From: Candidatus Neomicrothrix sp. UBA4542
Lineage (GTDB): Bacteria; Actinomycetota; Acidimicrobiia; Acidimicrobiales; Poriferisodalaceae
Assembly: GCA_002388005.1 (NCBI GenBank)
Contig: DGLO01000011.1
Location: forward strand, 1,814 to 12,970
Reading direction: 5' to 3'
Length of the DNA: 11,157 bases
In this document: piece after piece, positions 6,334 through 11,157 of the stretch
Layout of the letters: each line of letters opens with the position of its first letter
Numbering within the stretch: position 1 is the stretch's first letter
Notes under the pieces: generated by a model
The model's database searches: none
Told to the model about the DNA's origin: nothing
The model's input: the letters and a program-made list of their open reading frames with translations, nothing else
Translations under genes and position numbers: made by a program

Positions 6334-7425
6334 CATGACGATCAGCGAACTCAAGCCCATAATGAAACCGAAAGACGACGCCCCGAAGTAGTCTGCGCGG
6401 AGAGCCTGCATGATCGGTCCTCTGGCACCCCACGCCAATCCGTGTAGGACGACGAAGGCTCCAATCGTCCAGGCCTGCTGGGCGAAAGCAAGGACAAGTA
6501 TCCCGCCGGCATGGCCGAGCATTGCGAGGGACGCGATAAGGCGCTTGTTTATGCGGTCGCCGAGTCCGCCGCCGATCGTCATTCCAATAATTTGCATGAT
6601 GGGTAGAGCGGCTCCTACAAAGCTGGCTTGTTGTAGCGAATAGCCCCGTTCTGACGTCAGAAACAACGCTAAGTGGGCCATGACCGCTCCCACGACGAAT
6701 AGAGCGCTCATGTGACCGAGCGAAATCATCCAGAACGCGCGGGTCCGGACTGCTTCTTTCGCCGTGAAGTGAACGGAGGTAAGTCCTTCAGCTGCGTGGG
6801 CATCCGACAACTCTTCGAGCGCAAATCCATCGACCGTTTCCCCGTAGTCCTCGGGGTAACCATCGAGGTAGCGAGCGAAAAAGTAGACCGCTATTCCAGC
6901 TAGAACACCAGAGATCGATGCCGTGGTGCGCCAACCGTTGGCATTCATTGACCACACCACGATGGGAACGGCTAATCCACCAGCCGCGAAACCTAAGCTT
7001 CCTGTCGCTAACGCCCGGGCTCGTCGGCGCTCGAACCACCGGACAATCGCGACAGTAACGGTCAAGAAACCACTGAGCCCTGCACCAATCGCTATAAAAA
7101 GGAACGATGCGAAGAACTCCCAGAGGTTCTGTATCTGGCCGAACCATATGAATCCGACGACCAGAAAACCTGAACCGATTCGAGCGATACGTTTTGGACC
7201 AAATCGGTCAAGCATCCATCCCTGCATCGGTCCTAGCAACGCCGATTCGAATCGGTTGACCGAGAACGCAGCGGAGAGGACGGATTTACTCCAACCGAAT
7301 TGGCGCTCAAGCACCACCAGGTAGCTTCCCATCGCTTGCATGATGAGGGCGCTCTGGATGAACTGAATGACGATGCCTGCATTGACTACCTTCCACCCTC
7401 GGAAGGTCGTTCTGTTACCAGGCAT
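6163..7425 (-). CDS. MFS transporter, OFA/monocarboxylate-type
   Basis: A 12-helix major facilitator, 420 residues, of the kind that moves small organic anions such as monocarboxylates across the cytoplasmic membrane. It starts MPGNRTTFRGWKVVNAG. The loop 2-3 motif GWMLDRFGPKR (69-79) is clear, as is VRWFERRRARALATG (128-142) after helix 4, common in OFA and MCT-like members. A polar central loop (about 187-228) separates the two six-helix halves. The second half contains GGGLGDRINKR (285-295), the repeat of the loop motif. The ATG at 7425 lacks a clear Shine-Dalgarno. The gene diverges from the dehydrogenase operon and ends 171 bases inside the YihY-like gene. It is a candidate importer or exporter for the acid handled by the neighbouring enzymes. 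That link is inference from position. Confidence 0.92.
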   Translation of the reverse strand: MPGNRTTFRGWKVVNAGIVIQFIQSALIMQAMGSYLVVLERQFGWSKSVLSAAFSVNRFESALLGPMQGWMLDRFGPKRIARIGSGFLVVGFIWFGQIQNLWEFFASFLFIAIGAGLSGFLTVTVAIVRWFERRRARALATGSLGFAAGGLAVPIVVWSMNANGWRTTASISGVLAGIAVYFFARYLDGYPEDYGETVDGFALEELSDAHAAEGLTSVHFTAKEAVRTRAFWMISLGHMSALFVVGAVMAHLALFLTSERGYSLQQASFVGAALPIMQIIGMTIGGGLGDRINKRLIASLAMLGHAGGILVLAFAQQAWTIGAFVVLHGLAWGARGPIMQALRADYFGASSFGFIMGLSSLIVMLGTVFGPIIAGVLADITGTYRAGFLVLAALAAFGMVFFVLATPPAPPVRTRLPRIG

Positions 7426-7521
7426 CGCTACATGGTGCCATTGTGTGTGTAGTTTCGCTGCATTCAGTGTGACGAAGGAGGGGCATCAAGTGGGAACGGC
7501 AGTCTCGGGTTTAGGACGGGC
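7426..7521. promoter_or_regulatory. Divergent spacer, transporter / dehydrogenase operon
   Basis: A 96-base region between the transporter start (minus) and the dehydrogenase start (plus). It must contain the promoters for both transcripts, but no strong consensus boxes are visible. The plus-strand half holds a strong Shine-Dalgarno (7475-7481) and the 11-codon leader frame. The dehydrogenase frame has no upstream ATG, GTG or TTG before an in-frame TAG at 7450, so its start cannot move upstream. Confidence 0.5.
7475..7481 (+). promoter_or_regulatory. Strong Shine-Dalgarno AAGGAGG serving the leader frame
   Basis: A perfect AAGGAGG lies eight bases before a GTG at 7490 and 40 bases before the dehydrogenase ATG. 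That is too far to serve the dehydrogenase directly. It points to translation of the short leader frame. Confidence 0.6.
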
Positions 7522-7525
7522 ATGA
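7490..7525 (+). CDS. Putative 11-codon leader peptide, coupled to the dehydrogenase
   Basis: A GTG codon eight bases after a perfect Shine-Dalgarno opens an 11-codon frame, MGTAVSGLGRA. Its TGA overlaps the dehydrogenase ATG as ATGA. Ribosomes ending here would be placed on the dehydrogenase start, so translational coupling is the simplest role. The peptide has no run of a single amino acid, which argues against classical attenuation. The dehydrogenase also has a weaker AGGA five bases before its own ATG, so coupling may add to independent initiation. No function beyond position can be claimed for the peptide itself. It could be a chance frame that follows a Shine-Dalgarno whose original start codon has been lost. 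Confidence 0.45.
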   Translation: MGTAVSGLGRA

Positions 7526-8445
7526 GCCAGCGCGGCGAAGTGATTGGTTTCGTAGGTCTGGGCAACATGGGTGGCGCGATCTGTAATCGCCTAGTCGAAG
7601 CCGGTTATTCGGTCTTCGTCTATGACCTTAGGGTCGAAGCGATTCAGTCGCTCGTCGATGTCGGCGCCCAATCCTGCGCATCTGCTTGGGAGTGCGCCAC
7701 CAACGCCGACTTGCTTTTCACCTCGCTTCCACGGCCCGATCACGTAGAAGAGCTCATGGGCGGCGTTCATGGGGCTTTGCAGGCAATGCGGCCTGATTCT
7801 GTATGGGTCGATCTGACCACGAACCAGTCCGAGTTGGTCCAGGCCTTGGCGCAGGGGGCACCTCTTGACGTTCACGTAATTGACTCGCCCGTTACCGGCG
7901 CCGTCGATGGAGCTCGTAACGGAACACTGACGTTGTTTGTTGGCGGCGACGAAACGATCGTTGAACGGGTCGCGCCGGTCCTGAACAATCTTGGATTAGT
8001 AATACCGACTGGCGCGCTCGGTTCGGGCAACGTAGTCAAATTGGTCACCAACCAGCTTTGGTTTATTCATGCTGCCGCTTTGGGGGAAGGTTTCGCCCTG
8101 GGGATGGCGAACGGCATCAGACTTGAGATCCTTTGGCATGCGATAAAAGAATCAGTGGCCGACTCCTTTGTTGCCCGTCATGATGCTCCATCAATTTTCG
8201 CCGGACATTACGATCCGAGTTTTTCTCTCGATCTATGCCTGAAAGATCTCAAGCTAATCACCGAGCTGTCAGAGGCGGTGCCCACGGAGTTGCCTCTAAC
8301 TCAGGCCGCGGAAGCAATTTTCGCACAAGCCGCGAACCGATACGGTCGTGACGCAGGAGAATTGCACGTGGCGAAACGAATCGGAGACGACGCTCAACTG
8401 TCATTTCAGATGGAGGGCGACTGGACACCGCCATGGGAACAGTGA
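7522..8445 (+). CDS. NAD-dependent beta-hydroxyacid dehydrogenase (3-hydroxyisobutyrate dehydrogenase family)
   Basis: A 307-residue cytosolic dehydrogenase that oxidises the beta-hydroxyl of a small carboxylic acid to an aldehyde or ketone. The N-terminal Rossmann motif is GFVGLGNMGGAI (9-20). Asp35 at the end of the second strand (VFVYDLR) favours NAD over NADP. The substrate-binding signature DSPVTGAVDGA is at 121-131. The catalytic segment GSGNVVKLVTNQL (167-179) contains Lys173 and Asn177. The length is normal for the family. The ATG overlaps the leader-frame stop, and the oxygenase gene starts 10 bases after its TGA, so these two are probably one operon. The adjacent oxygenase could supply the beta-hydroxylated substrate. 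The exact substrate (hydroxyisobutyrate, serine, tartronate semialdehyde or another) cannot be assigned from motifs. Confidence 0.93.
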   Translation: MSQRGEVIGFVGLGNMGGAICNRLVEAGYSVFVYDLRVEAIQSLVDVGAQSCASAWECATNADLLFTSLPRPDHVEELMGGVHGALQAMRPDSVWVDLTTNQSELVQALAQGAPLDVHVIDSPVTGAVDGARNGTLTLFVGGDETIVERVAPVLNNLGLVIPTGALGSGNVVKLVTNQLWFIHAAALGEGFALGMANGIRLEILWHAIKESVADSFVARHDAPSIFAGHYDPSFSLDLCLKDLKLITELSEAVPTELPLTQAAEAIFAQAANRYGRDAGELHVAKRIGDDAQLSFQMEGDWTPPWEQ

Positions 8446-8455
8446 GTTGACTTCT

Positions 8456-9322
8456 ATGGCAGCTACTCGCGCATTAGGCGATCTGATCGATCTGGAAAAA
8501 TATCCCCTTCATCAACCAGGAAGTGTTGACTATCAGAGTTCGGTGGCAGTCGCGCGAGATCAGCTACGAGCTGACGGCTGCGCAGTGGTGAATGACCTGG
8601 TCCACCCTCAGGGCGTTGCCCTCCTGAACGAGGAGATCCTCTCCCAAAAGCACACGACCCACTTTTCAGATCAAGTAATGAACCCATATTTCCATTTCGA
8701 TCACAATCCCGAGTTTCCTGCTGACCATCCGATCAATACGTTCATCGAACGTTCAAGCGGCTTCATTCCGGGTGACAGTTGGGATCCTGAGGGCCCAATG
8801 ACCCAGATTTTCCGTGCCCCAGAAATGGTTGCGTTCGTGGCCGCGTGCCTGGAAGCTCCGAGCCTTTATTGTTATGACGATCCACTGGCAGGATTGACCT
8901 CAAACATTCTGGATCCGGGGCAACTGTTCACCTGGCACTTCGACACCAATGATTTCGCGGTCACGGTTCTCGTACAACAGGCTGATAAGGGTGGCCTTTT
9001 TGAGTATGTCCCGGCTATCAGAAACGCCAGCGACGAAGGATTCGAGCGAATCAGCAAGGTTCTTGGTGGGGCCCGTCACGGAGTAAAGACCCTCGATTTA
9101 CGTCCAGGCGACATGCAGATCTTTCGTGGCCGGTATTCGTTACATCAGGTAAGTCGAGTATCAGCTGAGAGCTGCCCGCGCCATGCAGCCATCTTCGCTT
9201 ACACCGAAAACCCTGGGGTCATTGGTCGGGTGGAACGCACGATGCAGCTCTTTGGCCGCGTCCTACCGGACCATCTTGCAGCTGAAAAAGCGCGTGTTCG
9301 CAGCGACGATCTAGTCGACTGA
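8456..9322 (+). CDS. Fe(II)/2-oxoglutarate-dependent oxygenase, HalD/BesD/ArpA-like
   Basis: A 288-residue cupin-fold non-heme iron oxygenase. The iron triad is H161 and D163 in TWHFDTNDF and H230 in RYSLHQVSR. Arg242 lies 12 residues after the distal His, where 2-oxoglutarate-binding Arg is expected. GGLFEYVPAIR (179-189) and LRPGDMQIFRG (215-225) resemble the group that contains amino-acid hydroxylases (ArpA-like) and the BesD/HalD chlorinases. Chlorinases replace the Asp with Gly. Here Asp163 is present, so hydroxylation is predicted. The His-to-distal-His spacing of 69 is close to that in BesD. The ATG at 8456 follows a weak GTGAG; a TTG at 8447 in the same frame is an alternative. The frame is open upstream within the dehydrogenase gene, but that part is not credible coding. 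The substrate is unknown; a free amino acid or small acid fits the group. Confidence 0.82.
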   Translation: MAATRALGDLIDLEKYPLHQPGSVDYQSSVAVARDQLRADGCAVVNDLVHPQGVALLNEEILSQKHTTHFSDQVMNPYFHFDHNPEFPADHPINTFIERSSGFIPGDSWDPEGPMTQIFRAPEMVAFVAACLEAPSLYCYDDPLAGLTSNILDPGQLFTWHFDTNDFAVTVLVQQADKGGLFEYVPAIRNASDEGFERISKVLGGARHGVKTLDLRPGDMQIFRGRYSLHQVSRVSAESCPRHAAIFAYTENPGVIGRVERTMQLFGRVLPDHLAAEKARVRSDDLVD

Positions 9323-9372
9323 TCCAAGCGTCGCCGATCGCGAAAGCAACACCTTCGGCAACAAGGCAACGT

Positions 9373-9384
9373 TACGATTAACTG
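9373..9384 (+). promoter_or_regulatory. Candidate -10 box for a leaderless transcript
   Basis: TACGAT at 9373-9378 fits the actinobacterial TAnnnT consensus and lies six bases before the ATG at 9385. No Shine-Dalgarno precedes that ATG. This is the arrangement seen for leaderless mRNAs, where transcription starts at or next to the A of ATG. The -35 region is unconvincing. The 62-base spacer from 9323 holds nothing else I recognise. Confidence 0.4.
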
Positions 9385-10122
9385 ATGACCGGATCTGCCC
9401 CCACTCTCGTGCTGCTCCACGGTCTCGGGGCTACCTCTCAGGTATGGGATCCGCTCATAGAGACGACGGCATGGACGGGGCGGGTTCTCGCTCCTGATTT
9501 ACGCGGTCACGGGTCCGAACGTTGGACCGACACTTACTCCTTTGGGGCAATGGCGTCTGATGTAGCAGAACTGTTGGGCCGTGACGAACCGTACGTCGTC
9601 CTTGGACATTCGATGGGAGGCGGAGTTGGGGCAGCTCTCGCGACTGGTTTGTTCGGCCATCCTCCCGAAACCCTTGGAACTATTGGTGTAAAGATTGTTT
9701 GGTCCGACGAGGAGTTGGCAAGACTTCCTGATATCGCAGCAAAACCTTCGCGTTTCTTTGATGATCGCGAAGGAGCTTCCGACTGGTTTTTGAAACTCTC
9801 GGGGTTATTCGGTGTGGTGGCTTGGGATAGTCCCATAACTGAACGAGGGGTAATAAGTACTCCTGAGGGTTGGCGGGCGAGCCAGGATCCGCGCACCGTT
9901 CTTGTAGGGACCGGGGCACCATCTTTCCCAGAGATGTTCGAAGGTTTGTTAGCACCGGTGTTTATGTCGCTAGGAGAACACGACCCCCTGGTGTCCCCAA
10001 CTGATCACAAAGGTATGCCTACTGGTGTGCCTCACGTATTTAACGGACTGGGGCATAACGCGATGGTGGAGGACCCGGCGACAGTGTGGGCTTGGTTTCG
10101 AGGAGTCGCGTCACTCGGGTAG
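9385..10122 (+). CDS. Alpha/beta hydrolase (MhpC/PcaD-like)
   Basis: A 245-residue cytosolic alpha/beta-hydrolase-fold protein. LLHGLGATSQVWDP (10-23) is the oxyanion-hole strand-loop. PDLRGHGSE follows at 37-45. GHSMGGG (74-80) holds the nucleophile Ser76. Asp200 in SLGEHDPLVS and His224 in GLGHNAMVEDP complete the triad. The fold serves esterases, lactonases and C-C hydrolases, so the exact reaction is open. The start at 9385 has no Shine-Dalgarno, and transcription may begin at the ATG itself. It lies 62 bases after the oxygenase stop on the same strand and overlaps the opposite-strand membrane gene by 12 bases at its 3' end. It is distinct from the HSL-type hydrolase at 3077-3925. Confidence 0.9.
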   Translation: MTGSAPTLVLLHGLGATSQVWDPLIETTAWTGRVLAPDLRGHGSERWTDTYSFGAMASDVAELLGRDEPYVVLGHSMGGGVGAALATGLFGHPPETLGTIGVKIVWSDEELARLPDIAAKPSRFFDDREGASDWFLKLSGLFGVVAWDSPITERGVISTPEGWRASQDPRTVLVGTGAPSFPEMFEGLLAPVFMSLGEHDPLVSPTDHKGMPTGVPHVFNGLGHNAMVEDPATVWAWFRGVASLG

Positions 10123-10479
10123 GCGAGAGCCTGAAATCGCTAATGCAACCGTTGCAAATGTGGTGGCCATCAACGCGGCGTGGATGGCTTTGAATCCGAA
10201 AGACCAGGCGCCGTCGATCAAGATTTCTCCTCCACGGACTACCCAGAAACCGACAGACCAGGCCGCTAACCAGTTAAGCGACGCGCGTTTGGTGCCACCG
10301 GAAATTAGTTGTACCAGCACAAGTAGAGCCGATCCGATAAAGATTCCCGCCGCTACCAGTCTCCAAACAACACCGGCGCGATCAAGATCTTGATTGACTA
10401 ACACATTCCGAACTCGAGAAACCCATACAACAAAGGTCCAGGTCAGAAGCGGAAGGATCCGCCATTTCTTAGTTCTCAC
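10111..10479 (-). CDS. Small four-helix membrane protein of unknown function
   Basis: A 122-residue integral membrane protein with hydrophobic segments near residues 8-22, 37-60, 68-88 and 95-116, and a basic N-terminus (MRTKKWR). Distinctive pieces are WVSRVRNVLVNQDLD (19-33) and VVRGGEILI (80-88). I recall similar unannotated proteins in Acidimicrobiia, but I assign no function. The GTG start at 10479 overlaps the dehydrogenase stop as GTGA, so the two are likely translated together. A GAGGAGG lies only one base before the GTG, closer than normal, and no better in-frame start exists because an in-frame TGA lies just upstream. The 3' end overlaps the plus-strand hydrolase by 12 bases. The regular spacing of helices and the coupling to the neighbour support it as a real gene. 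Confidence 0.75.
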   Translation of the reverse strand: MRTKKWRILPLLTWTFVVWVSRVRNVLVNQDLDRAGVVWRLVAAGIFIGSALLVLVQLISGGTKRASLNWLAAWSVGFWVVRGGEILIDGAWSFGFKAIHAALMATTFATVALAISGSRLPE

Positions 10480-11157
10480 CCCTCCTCAAGAGGCAACTCA
10501 CCAGCGATACGAATAAGTTCGCCGCCATCGATATTGAGAATGTTGCCGGTCATCCAAGACGCTCCCGCCGACAAATAGAGGGCTGCTTCCCCAATGTCTT
10601 CGGGTTCTCCGAGCCGTCGGAGCGGCAACATATCGGAAATCATTTGGCCTCGCGGGCCGTCCCACAGAACCTTTGCAAAATCGGTGCGAATCAAACCTGG
10701 TGCGATGCAATTCACCCGAACTTTGGGACCCAGTTCTGCAGCTAGTTGTCGTGTCATGTGCATGAGGGCGTCTTTGAACATGCAATACACACCTAAGGCT
10801 TCGCTGGTCGTGTGCCCTCCGACTGAGGCGATATTGATAACTGATCCTCCATGTTCCTGCATCCACCTTTGCCACGCTGTCTGGGTCCACTGCAAAGGAG
10901 CTCGAAGGTTCACTTCGTAGGTCTTATCTAACCGTGGGACATCGCAATCGATCATTGGTCCGGCCCATGGATTCGTCGCGGCGTTGTTGACGAGAATGTC
11001 GACCGCGCCAAATCGTTCGATTGTCGCGTCAATCACTCGCTCCGCTTCTTCAAGTTGTCCGATGTGTGAAGCTATGTAGTCGCTGTCACCACCAATATCA
11101 ACCAGCGCTGCTTCACATTTTTCGGCCTTACGGCTGGTGATCATCACCCTCGCCCCG
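10476..11157 (-). CDS. Short-chain dehydrogenase/reductase, DHRS4-like, N-terminus cut by right edge
   Basis: A classical SDR that reduces or oxidises a carbonyl/hydroxyl pair with NAD(P)(H). The frame is open to the window edge, where it reads GARVMITSRKAEKC. That is the second Rossmann strand, so the TGxxxGIG motif and true start lie beyond 11157. Counting from the GTG codon at 11147, NNAA (54-57), Asn80 (YEVNLRAP), Ser108 (NIASVGG), Tyr121 and Lys125 (YCMFK) give the N-S-Y-K tetrad. The stretch VNCIAPGLIRTDFAKVLW and the RRLGEPEDIGEAALYL segment closely resemble human DHRS4-type carbonyl reductases. The C-terminus LNIDGGELIR is normal. Phe replaces the common Ser just before the catalytic Lys, which is tolerated in the family. 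The GTG at 11147 and ATG at 11144 are internal and not the start. The stop overlaps the membrane protein's GTG. Confidence 0.93.
   Translation of the reverse strand, partial: GARVMITSRKAEKCEAALVDIGGDSDYIASHIGQLEEAERVIDATIERFGAVDILVNNAATNPWAGPMIDCDVPRLDKTYEVNLRAPLQWTQTAWQRWMQEHGGSVINIASVGGHTTSEALGVYCMFKDALMHMTRQLAAELGPKVRVNCIAPGLIRTDFAKVLWDGPRGQMISDMLPLRRLGEPEDIGEAALYLSAGASWMTGNILNIDGGELIRIAGELPLEEG

Noticed and set aside
8348..8455. Upstream in-frame extension of the 2-oxoglutarate oxygenase
   Set aside because: It lies inside the dehydrogenase gene's catalytic C-terminal domain region. The ATG at 8456 gives a normal inter-gene gap and a sensible N-terminus.
8456..9322. Fe/2-oxoglutarate halogenase
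   Set aside because: The chlorinases of this group have Gly in place of the iron-binding Asp. Here the motif is H-F-D, so a halide site is not predicted.
1..11157. CRISPR array, tRNA, rRNA, insertion sequence or phage attachment site
   Set aside because: I found no regularly spaced repeats, cloverleaf-like sequence, transposase-like frame or long direct repeats. Only short inverted repeats of 5-6 base arms are visible.

Overview
The window looks like chromosomal DNA from a high- to mid-G+C actinobacterium. The lines I counted ran about 45-60% G+C, so roughly the low-to-mid 50s overall. The evidence is an LLM-class (F420/FMN-type) oxidoreductase, a CYP124/125/142-like P450, frequent GTG and TTG starts, a possible leaderless promoter, and a small four-helix membrane protein of a kind I associate with Acidimicrobiia. 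That last assignment rests on recall, not a search. Genes are tightly packed, and the longest non-coding stretch is 150 bases (655-804). I saw no rRNA, tRNA, CRISPR array, insertion sequence or intrinsic terminator.

Left block (1-5235, all minus strand): a six-gene run transcribed right to left. The order is cytochrome P450, HSL-type alpha/beta hydrolase, PaaI-like hotdog thioesterase, LLM-class oxidoreductase, TauD/TfdA dioxygenase, then a CaiB/BaiF CoA-transferase that runs off the left edge. Adjacent genes overlap by 4 bases or sit 10-40 bases apart as far as the dioxygenase. The CoA-transferase follows after 150 bases with its own strong ribosome binding site. Together this is three different oxygenase chemistries plus ester and thioester hydrolysis and CoA activation, which fits stepwise catabolism of a hydrophobic organic acid or ester. 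The substrate cannot be read from the sequence.

Middle (5236-7425): a YihY/BrkB-type membrane protein (plus) is divergent from the P450 and converges on an MFS transporter (minus). Their coding regions overlap by 171 bases in codon register, so the last 56 residues of each are encoded antisense to the other.

Right block: divergent from the transporter, an 11-codon leader frame with a strong Shine-Dalgarno sequence overlaps the start of a beta-hydroxyacid dehydrogenase. An Fe(II)/2-oxoglutarate oxygenase resembling the HalD/BesD/ArpA group follows, then an alpha/beta hydrolase. On the opposite strand are the small membrane protein and a DHRS4-like short-chain dehydrogenase truncated by the right edge.

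Overall this reads as a catabolic or specialised oxidation neighbourhood with its own transporter. No single gene is outside known superfamilies. The points most worth a second look are the gene combination, the antisense-coded tail, the leader frame and the oxygenase-dehydrogenase pair.
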